Positions 1 to 6,503 of a stretch of 7,924 nt of DNA are shown piece after piece (within the stretch, counting starts at the first letter, position 1; every line of letters begins with the position of its first letter). Source of the DNA: an uncultured Megasphaera sp. (GTDB taxonomy: Bacteria; Bacillota; Negativicutes; Veillonellales; Megasphaeraceae); NCBI GenBank assembly GCA_900548635.1, contig URLP01000084.1, forward strand, positions 1 through 7,924, given 5' to 3'. The position numbers and the translations under genes are program-made. The notes below the pieces were generated by a model. The model was not told the origin of the DNA. It searched no databases and worked only from the letters and a program-made list of their open reading frames with translations.

Positions 1-470
1 AACTTTTGTTGCAAAAAGGCGAAAGAAATCCGCACAGGCGATTTTTCTTCTGCCGGCTGGCAGATGAAGACGACTGTGCCGGAAAGGTCGTCTTTCAGCT
101 GACTGAGGACTTCTGCGGCGCCGAGGAGGATGCTCATGTGGCCGTCATGGCCGCAGGCGTGCATCTTGCCGGGGAAATTCGAGGCAAAGGGCAGGCCCGT
201 TTCTTCGGTCATCGGCAGGGCATCCATGTCAGCTCGGAGGCCGATGATTGGGCCGGGCTTGCTCCCTTTGAGCGTACCCAGGACGGCTGTCGTGCCGTTG
301 ACGTGCTCTTTGACGTCGATTCCGAAGGAGCGCAGTTTGGCTGCCATAAATGCGGCCGTCTCCGTTTCTTCGTTGGATAATTCCGGATTTTCATGAATAT
401 GACGGCGCATGGCGCAAATATCAGGTACAGCCTGCTTCACTAAGTCTTTGATAATCATTTTATCGATCAT
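1..470 (-). CDS. M20D-family amidohydrolase, N-terminal part (runs off left edge)
   Basis: This is the first ~156 codons of a metal-dependent amidohydrolase of the M20D/HipO/IAA-amino-acid hydrolase type, which removes acyl groups from N-acyl amino acids or related amides in the cytoplasm. The translated minus strand shows the family landmarks in order: RRHIHENPELSNEE near residues 21-34, LRADMDALPMTEETGLPFAS in the first metal-ligand region, MHACGHDGHMS with the Cys and His metal ligands, and QPAEE with the catalytic Glu pair. The ATG at 470 is chosen because GGAGGG lies 6 bases upstream; a second in-frame ATG at 458 has no such site. It is transcribed divergently from the M18 aminopeptidase, from its own promoter. 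After QPAEEK, in the last ~14 codons before the edge, the sequence no longer resembles the family and loses the C-ending codon bias. The substrate cannot be inferred from this part. Confidence 0.9.
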   Translation of the reverse strand, partial: MIDKMIIKDLVKQAVPDICAMRRHIHENPELSNEETETAAFMAAKLRSFGIDVKEHVNGTTAVLGTLKGSKPGPIIGLRADMDALPMTEETGLPFASNFPGKMHACGHDGHMSILLGAAEVLSQLKDDLSGTVVFICQPAEEKSPVRISFAFLQQK

Positions 471-514
471 GGCAAACCCTCCATGTGCGAATTATTATTT
501 ATAAAATATGATTA

Positions 515-543
515 ATAATACCACATAACATGAGAAAATACAA
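515..543 (-). promoter_or_regulatory. Sigma-70 type promoter for the M20 amidohydrolase gene
   Basis: On the minus strand a TTGTAT -35 box (538-543) is separated by 17 bases from a TATTAT -10 box (515-520). TGG directly precedes the -10 box, giving an extended -10 element. The predicted transcript starts shortly upstream of the gene's GGAGGG ribosome site. AT-rich half-sites at 493-499 and 514-520 form a loose inverted repeat over the -10 region and could be an operator, but low complexity makes that weak. Confidence 0.6.
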
Positions 544-569
544 CTGCTTCACTAGTCTTTTACAAGAGC

Positions 570-598
570 TGGTACAGCCCTGATAAGTGCGTTATAAT
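570..598 (+). promoter_or_regulatory. Probable promoter for the M18 aminopeptidase gene
   Basis: A perfect TATAAT -10 box sits at 593-598, about 48 bases before the start codon. The -35 region 17 bases upstream (TGGTAC at 570-575) matches the consensus poorly. The promoter is therefore weak or needs an activator; only the -10 box is well supported. The gene's ribosome site GGGAGG is at 633-638. Confidence 0.45.
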
Positions 599-645
599 AA
601 GGATGCAAGTTCATAATTCATCCATTTTAAAAGGGAGGCTTATGC

Positions 646-2013
646 ATGAAAGCATTTGATACAGAACACAGCGTCTGGGCCCGCTTCTCGCCGGAACAGC
701 GCGGCAAGATGGAAGCGTACAGCGTCCACTACCGTCAGTTCCTCGACACGGCCCGGACCGAACGCCTGGCCAATAAGGAAATCATCCGCCAGGCAGAAAA
801 CGCAGGCTTCAAGCCGCTCAGCGAGGTCACCAGCCTGAAAGCCGGCGACAAGGTCTATTGGAACCAAAAAGGCAAATCCGTCGTTCTCGCCGTCATCGGC
901 AAGGAACCCCTGGAAAAGGGCCTGAAAATCGTCGGCTCCCATATCGACTGCCCGCGCCTGGATCTGAAGGCCATGCCGGTCACCGAAAAGAATAAAATCG
1001 TCTATTTCAAAACCCATTACTACGGCGGTCTCCTGAAGTACCAGTGGGTCTGCCTGCCCCTCTCGCTCATCGGCGTCGTCTATAAGGCCGACGGCTCCCG
1101 CGTCGACGTTTCCATCGGCGAAGACCCGGACGATCCGGTCCTCTTCATCAACGACCTCCTGCCCCATCTCGGCAAGGACCAGGCCGCCAAGAAACTCTCC
1201 GAAGCGATCAGCGGCGAAATGCTCATGCCCCTGGTTGGCACGAACAGTGAAGACGAAAAGACGAAGCCGACTATCCTTAAATTATTAGAAGACAAATACG
1301 GCATCGAAGAAGAAGACTTCACCAGTGCGGAACTGGAAATCATCCCGGCCGTCAAGAGCCGCGACGTCGGTCTCGACCGCTCGATGATCATGAGCCACGG
1401 CCACGATGACCGCGTCTGCTCGTACGGCAACCTGGCCGCCATCCTCGACGCCGCCCCCGGCGAAAAGACGCAGGTCGCCCTCTTTGCGGACAAAGAAGAA
1501 ATCGGCTCCGTCGGCAATACGGGCGTCCAGGCCTCGTTCTTCCAGGATTTCATCGCTGAACTCCTGGCACTCCAAGGCCATACGGAAGAAATCTGGCTGC
1601 GCCGCACCCTGCGCAATAGTGAAGTCCTCTCAGCCGACGTCTGCGCCGCCTTCGACCCGGTCTTCGCCGATGCCTATGAAGAACAGAACTCGGCGAAGCT
1701 TGGCTACGGCATCTGCCTCTGCAAATATACCGGTGCCCGCGGCAAAGCCGGCAGCAACGATGCCAATGCAGAATTCTTAGCCAAAGTCCGCCGTATCTTC
1801 AACGAAAACGACGTGCCCTGGCAGGTCGGCGAACTGGGCAAAGTCGACCAGGGCGGCGGCGGAACCATCGCCTACATCATGGCCGACTGGGGCTGCGACG
1901 TCGTCGACTGCGGCGTCGCCATGCACAGCATGCACGCTCCTTTAGAAATCGTCGCCAAAGCCGATGCCTACAGCGGCTACCTGGCCTATAAAGCCTTTTT
2001 TGAAAGTAAGTGA
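646..2013 (+). CDS. apeA: M18 family aminopeptidase (aminopeptidase I type)
   Basis: This 455-residue cytoplasmic zinc aminopeptidase removes N-terminal residues from peptides, as the family generally does for acidic or hydrophobic residues. The M18 metal and catalytic residues are all visible by comparison with known M18 enzymes: His99 in GSHID, Asp255 in GHDDR, the Glu284-Glu285 pair in KEEIGSVGNTG, Asp331 in LSADV, and His427 in AMHSMHAPLE. The length is normal and the reading frame is intact. The ATG at 646 is preceded by GGGAGG with 7-base spacing; another ATG at 642 is out of frame. Codons are strongly C-ending, suggesting a well-expressed resident gene. It stands alone: divergent from the M20 amidohydrolase and convergent with rarD, with no clear terminator after it. 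The ApeA rather than ApeB assignment rests on the HDDR-type motif and length. Together with the M20 gene it fits peptide use. Confidence 0.95.
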   Translation: MKAFDTEHSVWARFSPEQRGKMEAYSVHYRQFLDTARTERLANKEIIRQAENAGFKPLSEVTSLKAGDKVYWNQKGKSVVLAVIGKEPLEKGLKIVGSHIDCPRLDLKAMPVTEKNKIVYFKTHYYGGLLKYQWVCLPLSLIGVVYKADGSRVDVSIGEDPDDPVLFINDLLPHLGKDQAAKKLSEAISGEMLMPLVGTNSEDEKTKPTILKLLEDKYGIEEEDFTSAELEIIPAVKSRDVGLDRSMIMSHGHDDRVCSYGNLAAILDAAPGEKTQVALFADKEEIGSVGNTGVQASFFQDFIAELLALQGHTEEIWLRRTLRNSEVLSADVCAAFDPVFADAYEEQNSAKLGYGICLCKYTGARGKAGSNDANAEFLAKVRRIFNENDVPWQVGELGKVDQGGGGTIAYIMADWGCDVVDCGVAMHSMHAPLEIVAKADAYSGYLAYKAFFESK

Positions 2014-2053
2014 GGAAAAAGGGACTACGCATAATTCTGGAACAGGGGTGTGC

Positions 2054-2935
2054 TTAATGGCATTCACTTTCACGAAGCCCCTTGATTGTCTGGTAAAGGC
2101 CGTACATGTAGAGGGCGACGGCTACCCAGGCAAAGCAGAAGGTCAGGCGCAAGGGCGGCGTGATAGTTTCACCGCTCAAAAGTCCGATGACCAGGGTGAT
2201 GCTCGGCGAGAGGTACATGAGCATACCGCCCGTCGTTATGGGGACCCCTTTGACACCGGCCGAAAAGAGCATCATAGGAACGGCGGTGACGACGCCCGTC
2301 GCCGGCAGGAGCAGCCATTGCCAACCCTGGAAGGTTCCTATGGCACCCAGGCCATGCCCTTCGCTAAAGGCGATGAAAAGCAGGGATAAGGGCACCATGG
2401 AAAAGGATTCAATGAAGACCGAAACCTGGCTATCCAGACGGACTTTCTTTTTCAACATGCTATACGTCGCCCAGGTCAGGCAGATGAGAAACGACAACCA
2501 GGGGACGACACCGTACAGACAGAAGGCCAGGACCAGGCCAGCTCCGGCGACGACGACGGACAGTTTCTGGATAGGCCGCAGCCGTTCATGGAAGAGAAGG
2601 CCGCCGAAAAAGACGAGGACGATAGGATTGATGAAATAGGCCAGGCTGGCCTGGAGAATGAAGCCCTGTGTCGTCGCGTAAATATAAGACCCCCAGTTCA
2701 GGGTAATGAAGATACAGGCCCCAGCAATATACGGCCATTGCCAGCGCTCCTGCCGGACCCCTTTCAGGTCGGGCAGGAGCTTTTTCTGTATGATGAGGAA
2801 AAAGCAGAAGACCGACGCCCAGACAATGCGCGAGGCCAGCGTGTATAGCGGCGGCAGCTGCCAGAAGGCCGGCAGTACGCCCCAGATGACCTGACTTAGA
2901 ATGAAATAGATATAACAAAGTTTGCTCCCGTCCAT
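2054..2935 (-). CDS. rarD: RarD-type EamA/DMT family permease
   Basis: This 293-residue inner-membrane protein belongs to the drug/metabolite transporter superfamily, RarD branch. It has about ten hydrophobic segments in two EamA halves. RarD-like landmarks are the N-terminal SQVIWGVLPAFW (residues 14-25), SRIVW near 35, NWGSYIYATTQGFILQASLA followed by YFINP (residues 80-104), the ERLRPIQ turn near 117-123, and YLSPS near 241. The family is named from an old chloramphenicol-sensitivity annotation; the real substrate is generally unknown and cannot be read from the sequence. The ATG at 2935 is preceded by GGGGAGG about 4 bases upstream. It is transcribed alone, convergent to the M18 gene across 40 bases. 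It is a different branch from the second DMT permease at 5586, so the two are not a recent duplication. Confidence 0.9.
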   Translation of the reverse strand: MDGSKLCYIYFILSQVIWGVLPAFWQLPPLYTLASRIVWASVFCFFLIIQKKLLPDLKGVRQERWQWPYIAGACIFITLNWGSYIYATTQGFILQASLAYFINPIVLVFFGGLLFHERLRPIQKLSVVVAGAGLVLAFCLYGVVPWLSFLICLTWATYSMLKKKVRLDSQVSVFIESFSMVPLSLLFIAFSEGHGLGAIGTFQGWQWLLLPATGVVTAVPMMLFSAGVKGVPITTGGMLMYLSPSITLVIGLLSGETITPPLRLTFCFAWVAVALYMYGLYQTIKGLRESECH

Positions 2936-2970
2936 AAGACCTCCCCTTTGCCCTTCATAATTTAATGATG

Positions 2971-3004
2971 ATTATACTATGCAATGGGATGCGCTATTTG
3001 TCAA
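2971..3004 (-). promoter_or_regulatory. Promoter upstream of rarD
   Basis: On the minus strand a perfect TTGACA -35 box (2999-3004) lies 17 bases from CATAGT (2976-2981), a 4-of-6 match to the -10 consensus. A perfect TATAAT lies 5 bases further on (2971-2976) but would give a 22-base spacer. The two -10 candidates overlap by one base and cannot be separated by eye. Confidence 0.55.
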
Positions 3005-3091
3005 TCGCAAAAGGCGTCTTACAAGGCTTTTTTTAGAGGCCAGGCCCCAGATACCGCCGATAGCGATATAGGTCGCGGATATAGTAAAAGG
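3005..3091. other. Intergenic segment without a supported gene
   Basis: This stretch lies between the rarD promoter and the terminator of the dead kinase fragment. A short minus-strand open stretch reads like the tail of a hydrophobic segment (TYIAIGGIWGLASKK, about 3080-3036) with partly C-ending codons. It could be a relic of a membrane-protein C-terminus. It has no start codon or ribosome site and is too short to call. Confidence 0.25.
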
Positions 3092-3137
3092 AAAAAATGG
3101 GACTGTCGCAGGAATGGATTCTTCCTGCGACAGTCCC
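3091..3137 (-). terminator. Rho-independent terminator after the kinase remnant
   Basis: A perfect 16-bp inverted repeat (3099-3114 and 3122-3137; arm GGGACTGTCGCAGGAA) encloses a 7-base loop. On the minus strand it is followed by ATTTTTTC, the U-tract expected of an intrinsic terminator. It begins one base after the minus-strand stop codon at 3139-3141. On the plus strand only TTTA follows, so termination is mainly leftward. Confidence 0.88.
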
Positions 3138-3138
3138 T

Positions 3139-3417
3139 TTACTCTTCGATATGATGGGAACCATACTTCTTGAGCACGATTTCCGTCAGGTACTGGGCTG
3201 TGCCTTCGACGCCGAGGAAGCTGCTGTTGATGAGCAGGTCCGTGTGGTGGAAGTCGCCGGGAAGGTAGCCGGCATAGCGCACCTGATAGGCGTCGCGGGC
3301 CCGGTCGACACTGCGAATCATTTCTTTGGCCGTCCGTTCGTCCATCTTAAGACGTTCGACGCAGTTCCTGAGGCGTACCGTCCGGCAGAGGCCGATAGGC
3401 TTTTGTCTGGACCACAT
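3139..3417 (-). pseudogene. Cytidylate-kinase-like family protein, C-terminal remnant
   Basis: This minus-strand frame (92 codons from the first ATG) carries only the C-terminal half of a cytidylate-kinase-like (AAA P-loop kinase) protein. Family-like stretches are VERLKMDERTAKEMIRSVDR, a helix with the lid-region Arg residues, then RARDAYQVRYAGYLPGD and TDLLINSSFLGVEGTAQYL. The N-terminal half, including the P-loop (GxxGxGK-like) and the nucleotide-binding core, is absent. The similarity fades at about 3375-3405, where plus-strand coding sequence of another gene begins. There is no credible ribosome site before the ATG at 3417. Intact proteins of this family are about 200 residues. The fragment ends at a normal stop directly followed by a strong terminator, so its 3' end is original. 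It could not work as a kinase. The family assignment is from remembered motifs, not a search. Confidence 0.7.
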
Positions 3418-4002
3418 CGGCCTGGATAAGGAAAAACTGCGCCGCCATCCGGAATACGTGCCGCGCCTCTACGCCGTCCTCAACCGCTTCGTCGATGCAG
3501 AATTCACGTTTTATGATTTCTCATCCCTGAGCGACGCCAATCTGATCATCCTCAAGGACCAGTTCGTCATCCAGTATTCGCTCCAGAGCCAGCGGGGCAT
3601 GATGATGTGTTCCTACATCGACAATCCGGCTGTCGTCCACGACATCTACGAGCGCTTCGGCGTCCACCATACACCGAAGTTATTGACCCATATCCACAGT
3701 CCCCGGAACGACGACTTCGGCTACAGGACGTCCTTCTATGAAACGACGCGCTTCTGTTTCTTCCTGACCAACGGCATCGAATACCTCCTGCCCCAGGAAA
3801 TCTTCAACCGCCTCATCCATGAAGCTTCACCGGGACGAGCCGCCAATATGGAACGCCTCTGCATCACCGGGGAGACAATCGTCGCCAATGCTATTCCAAT
3901 TACCGCATGAGCTTCTTCAAGAAAAATACCCTCGCCATGAACGGTTCGTCTGACCCGCTCTACCAGGACATGCTCGAAAAAATCAATACCTTGGAGGCAT
4001 AA
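3398..4002 (+). pseudogene. Unrecognised protein, C-terminal remnant with frameshift
   Basis: I do not recognise this family. From about 3398 the plus strand has clear coding character (C- and G-ending codons) and reads LDHIGLDKEKLRRHPEYVPR, then a region around ANLIILKDQFVIQYSL and SYIDNPAVVHDIYERF. These resemble the ligand-sensing C-terminal part of some transcription regulators, a weak inference. The frame ends at TGA 3908-3910, but coding continues in another frame from TAT at 3892 for 36 codons (YSNYRMSFFKKNTL to INTLEA) up to TAA 4000-4002. This fits loss of one base near 3888-3892. Upstream, the frame stays open to a TTG at 3326, but that part is antisense to the kinase remnant and has no ribosome site. 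Both the 5' truncation and the frameshift make it a pseudogene. A bidirectional terminator directly follows its original stop. Confidence 0.65.
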
Positions 4003-4034
4003 AAAAAGCTGCCGCATATGCGACAGCTTTTTTT
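4001..4034. terminator. Bidirectional terminator between the pseudogene and the CoA-transferase gene
   Basis: Seven A's (4001-4007) and seven T's (4028-4034) flank a hairpin: AGCTG-C-CGC pairs with GCG-A-CAGCT around an ATAT loop, with a single C/A mismatch. The A/T tracts give a U-run in either direction. It can serve both the rightward remnant, whose TAA overlaps the first A's, and the leftward CoA-transferase gene, whose stop is at 4049-4051. Confidence 0.88.
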
Positions 4035-4048
4035 CGTGAAACGATATA

Positions 4049-5395
4049 TTACATGGTAATTTTGCTGGTCTTGGTCCAGATGCCCATTTTTTCGGCGTCT
4101 TTAATCAGTTCTTCACGATAGTCCGGATGTGCGATGTTGATCAGGGCTTCGGCGCGTTCCCACGTCGATTTGCCTTTCAAGAGGGCTGCGCCGTATTCCG
4201 TGACGATGTACTGGACAGCCGAACGCGGTGTCGTGATGACTGTGCCCTGCGGCAGAGTCGGTTTGATCAGGGATTCGACATGGCCGTCTTTGAATTTACG
4301 CGTCGAATGGACGCAGATGAAGCTCTTGCCGCCGTTCGATGCGAAAGCGCCCTGGGCGAAGTCGAGCTGGCCGCCGGTGCCGCTGATCTGCTGGTAGCCG
4401 GCCGTTTCTGCGTTGACCTGACCGTAGAGGTCGAGGTCGATGCAGCCGTTGATGGAGATGAATTTATCGATGCTGGCGACGACACCGACATTGTTGACGT
4501 AGCTTACAGGCGCGTTGAAGACGATCTGGTTGTCGTCGATGAAGTCATAGAGGCGCTGTGTGCCGCCGGCGAAAGCATAGATAATCTTGCCTTTGTCGCG
4601 GTTCTTGTTGCCTGTGATCTTGCCGGCTTCATAGAGGTCGACGTAGGAATCGACGAGCATTTCCGTATGGCCGCTCAGGTCTTTGACGTCCGATTCAGCC
4701 AGTTTCTTACCGACAGCCGACGGGATACCGCCGATGCCCAGCTGCAAGGTGCTGCCGTTTTCGATCATCGGGATGATGTAGTCGGCGATCTTCGCGTCCA
4801 GTTCATTGCCCGGGCGGTTCGGGATCTGCGGCATCTGATGGTTCGAGCCTTCGACGACATAGTCGACGTCGCAGAGGTTCAGTTCCGTTTCATAGCCGAG
4901 GGCTTTCGGCATGTTCTGGTTGACTTCGAGGATGATCGTCTTGGCTGCACGGATCAGGCCGCGAAGGTCAGAAGCCTGAGGCCCGAGGTTGAAGTTGCCC
5001 CATTTGTCCATCGGATGGACCTGGATGATCAATTTATCGATGTTTTCCCAATATTTCGGCAGTTCGTTGAAGAGAATAGGAATGAACCAGCAGCGGCCGT
5101 CTTTTGCCATCTTGCGGTCGAAGCCGTTCATATGAGCCGATGCGAAGCGGATCTGTTCGTTCGAATCGCTGTTCAGGTACGCTGCATACGGTTCGTCTTT
5201 GACGACCGTCGTTGCGACGATTTCGACGCCGTGCAGGTCTTTGGCCCGTTTGCCGATTTCAATATCGATATCATACGGAGCCGAGCAGCCGAGGCCGTAG
5301 GAAACGCGGTCGCCGTCCTGGACGAGGGCAGCTGCCTGTTCAGCTGTGATCAGCTTTTTCTTATACTCTTCGGGAATCTGTGAAATTTTGTACAT
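4049..5395 (-). CDS. Acetyl-CoA hydrolase/transferase family CoA-transferase (butyryl-CoA:acetate or 4-hydroxybutyrate CoA-transferase-like)
   Basis: This 448-residue cytoplasmic enzyme moves CoA between acyl-CoA and a short-chain acid such as acetate through a glutamyl-CoA intermediate. The Gly-rich GIGGIPSAV loop lies at residues 220-228. The Glu in GHTEM (Glu245) aligns with the catalytic Glu of the 4-hydroxybutyrate CoA-transferase family. The oxyanion and CoA-binding region ISGTGGQLDFAQGAFASNGG is at 337-356, close to the SGxGGQLDF signature of butyryl-CoA:acetate CoA-transferases. Length is normal for the family. The ATG at 5395 is preferred over one at 5425: AGGAGG lies about 10 bases upstream of it, and the extra residues would be encoded by the ribosome site itself. 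In a fermenter this step yields butyrate or a related acid and regenerates acetyl-CoA. The exact acyl substrate cannot be fixed by eye. It is transcribed alone, divergent from a DMT permease. Confidence 0.93.
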   Translation of the reverse strand: MYKISQIPEEYKKKLITAEQAAALVQDGDRVSYGLGCSAPYDIDIEIGKRAKDLHGVEIVATTVVKDEPYAAYLNSDSNEQIRFASAHMNGFDRKMAKDGRCWFIPILFNELPKYWENIDKLIIQVHPMDKWGNFNLGPQASDLRGLIRAAKTIILEVNQNMPKALGYETELNLCDVDYVVEGSNHQMPQIPNRPGNELDAKIADYIIPMIENGSTLQLGIGGIPSAVGKKLAESDVKDLSGHTEMLVDSYVDLYEAGKITGNKNRDKGKIIYAFAGGTQRLYDFIDDNQIVFNAPVSYVNNVGVVASIDKFISINGCIDLDLYGQVNAETAGYQQISGTGGQLDFAQGAFASNGGKSFICVHSTRKFKDGHVESLIKPTLPQGTVITTPRSAVQYIVTEYGAALLKGKSTWERAEALINIAHPDYREELIKDAEKMGIWTKTSKITM

Positions 5396-5451
5396 TCTAA
5401 AGTCTCCTCCTTCATTACATAGCAATGGTAGTATGAGATAACCTTATATAT

Positions 5452-5480
5452 AGTATAAAACTTTCCCGGCCCAACTTCAA
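5452..5480 (-). promoter_or_regulatory. Promoter of the CoA-transferase gene
   Basis: On the minus strand TTGAAG (5475-5480) and TATACT (5452-5457) are separated by exactly 17 bases. The transcript would start near 5446 and carry a leader of about 50 bases with the AGGAGG site. The -10 region is embedded in an AT-rich TATATATA tract, so a slightly shifted -10 is possible. Confidence 0.7.
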
Positions 5481-5485
5481 TCTCC

Positions 5486-5507
5486 TTTTGTGAAAAATAT
5501 TACAAAA
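5486..5507. promoter_or_regulatory. Operator-like inverted repeat between divergent promoters (Rex- or Crp/Fnr-like)
   Basis: The 18-base core TTGTGAAAAATATTACAA (5488-5505), with TT before and AA after, forms an inverted repeat with TTTTGT/ACAAAA outer arms. Its arm length and spacing resemble the Rex redox-repressor site TTGTGAA-N4-TTCACAA. Read as TGTGA-N6-TTACA it also matches the Crp/Fnr family pattern in 9 of 10 positions. It lies between the -35 boxes of the CoA-transferase and DMT permease promoters, centred roughly 50 and 56 bases upstream of their predicted starts. Which regulator binds is inference. Confidence 0.5.
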
Positions 5508-5517
5508 CCTGCCCAGC

Positions 5518-5546
5518 TTGACAGTATTCCCCGGCTGAGCTAGAAT
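5518..5546 (+). promoter_or_regulatory. Strong promoter of the DMT permease gene
   Basis: A perfect TTGACA (5518-5523), a 17-base spacer and TAGAAT (5541-5546) make this the best sigma-70 type promoter in the window. The predicted leader is about 33 bases with GAGG at 5575-5578, 7 bases before the start codon. Confidence 0.8.
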
Positions 5547-5585
5547 GAAATTCCATCTACGAATTCACAGAAATGAGGTAAAGAA

Positions 5586-6503
5586 ATGTATCCCAACCAA
5601 GCCAAAGGCTCTCTCCTGCTGCTCATCACGGCCCTCATCTGGGGGGCAGCCTTCGTCGCCCAGAGCATCGGCATGGACTATATCGGTCCCTTCACCTTCA
5701 GCGCCGCCCGCGATGTCATCGCCATCGTCGTCCTCATCCCGGTCATCCTGCTCTTTACCGATAAAAGGGCAGATGGAACGTATCCGCCGATTCTCCAGCA
5801 GCTGAAGCCCGACCGCATCACCCTCATAGGCGGGGCCTGGTGCGGCCTGGTTCTGGGCGCTGCCGATACGCTGCAGCAGGTCGGCATCTCCATGACGACG
5901 GCCGGGAAAGCCGGTTTCATCACGGCCCTGTATATCGTTCTCGTCCCCCTCCTGGGCCGCTTCATGGGCCACAAGGTCTCGCGGATTATCGTAATCTGCG
6001 TCGCCCTGGCCATTGCCGGCTTTTACCTCTTATGCATCAACGGCGATTTCCAAGTTTCTTTCGGCGACTTCCTGGTCCTCTGCTGTGCCGTCTTCTTCGC
6101 TCTGCACATCCTGTTCATCGACCATTTTCTCTTGAAAAAAGCCAACAGCATCAAGTTGTCCTGGATCCAATTCGCGACGGCCTTTCTCTTTTCCGGCACC
6201 CTGACAGTTCTCTTCGAGCAGCCCGACTGGTCCGCCCTGTGGGCTGCCAAATGGCCCCTTCTCTACGCCGGTGGCCTATCCAGCGGCGTCGCCTACACCT
6301 TGCAGATCGTCGGCCAGAAATATACCGAACCGACAACGGCGACCCTCATCATGAGCCTGGAATCGGTCTTTGCCGCCCTGGCAGGCTGGCTCATCCTGGG
6401 AGAAGTCATGACGGCCAAAGAACTGACAGGCTGCGTCCTCGTCTTCGCCGCCGTCATCCTGGCCCAGGTACCGTTAAAAAAACTCCCTTTCTTCAGCGAA
6501 TAA
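5586..6503 (+). CDS. EamA/DMT family transporter
   Basis: This 305-residue inner-membrane protein is of the drug/metabolite transporter superfamily, with about ten hydrophobic segments in two EamA repeats. Landmarks are ALIWGAAFVAQSIGMDYIGP (residues 16-35), FTFSAARD (37-43), GKAGFITALYIVLVPLLG (107-124) ending the first half, and in the second half SSGVAYTLQIVGQKYTEPTT (232-251) and LESVFAALAGWLILGE (258-273). These are typical of the larger EamA branch often annotated as amino acid or metabolite exporters; the substrate is not evident. The ATG at 5586 has GAGG 7 bases upstream and a near-consensus promoter. It diverges from the CoA-transferase gene and may share its operator, which hints at a link to fermentation metabolism, though this is inference. 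Its stop codon overlaps the convergent rpoN gene by 11 bases, over a shared terminator. Confidence 0.93.
   Translation: MYPNQAKGSLLLLITALIWGAAFVAQSIGMDYIGPFTFSAARDVIAIVVLIPVILLFTDKRADGTYPPILQQLKPDRITLIGGAWCGLVLGAADTLQQVGISMTTAGKAGFITALYIVLVPLLGRFMGHKVSRIIVICVALAIAGFYLLCINGDFQVSFGDFLVLCCAVFFALHILFIDHFLLKKANSIKLSWIQFATAFLFSGTLTVLFEQPDWSALWAAKWPLLYAGGLSSGVAYTLQIVGQKYTEPTTATLIMSLESVFAALAGWLILGEVMTAKELTGCVLVFAAVILAQVPLKKLPFFSE

Noticed and set aside
1564..1580. TGGCAC as part of a sigma-54 -24/-12 promoter, looked for because rpoN is present
   Set aside because: The occurrences noticed (for example inside the M18 gene) lack the TTGC element at the required spacing and lie within coding sequence.
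640..1616. Long minus-strand open frames opposite the M18 gene
   Set aside because: The plus strand carries all M18 catalytic motifs; the antisense frames are composition artefacts.
1994..2022. Possible hairpin CCTTTTT/AAAAAGG around the M18 stop codon
   Set aside because: The 7-bp stem is AT-rich with a 15-base loop and no following T-run, so it is not a credible intrinsic terminator.
3036..3091. Minus-strand hydrophobic peptide stretch (TYIAIGGIWGLASKK)
   Set aside because: It is too short, lacks a start or ribosome site, and sits behind a strong terminator; at most a relic.
3326..3400. The first ~24 codons of the plus-strand frame opening with TTG at 3326
   Set aside because: This part is antisense to the kinase remnant, has no ribosome site and lacks the codon bias seen after about 3400, so it is not a real start.
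4127..5383. A 418-codon plus-strand open frame antisense to the CoA-transferase gene
   Set aside because: It is a shadow of the biased codon use of the real gene. The product is Asp/Phe/Val-rich with no recognisable domain, and there is no promoter or ribosome site.
2054..6503. The two DMT permeases as a duplicated transporter pair
   Set aside because: They belong to different branches (RarD-type and general EamA), share few motifs beyond the fold, and lie in separate transcription units.
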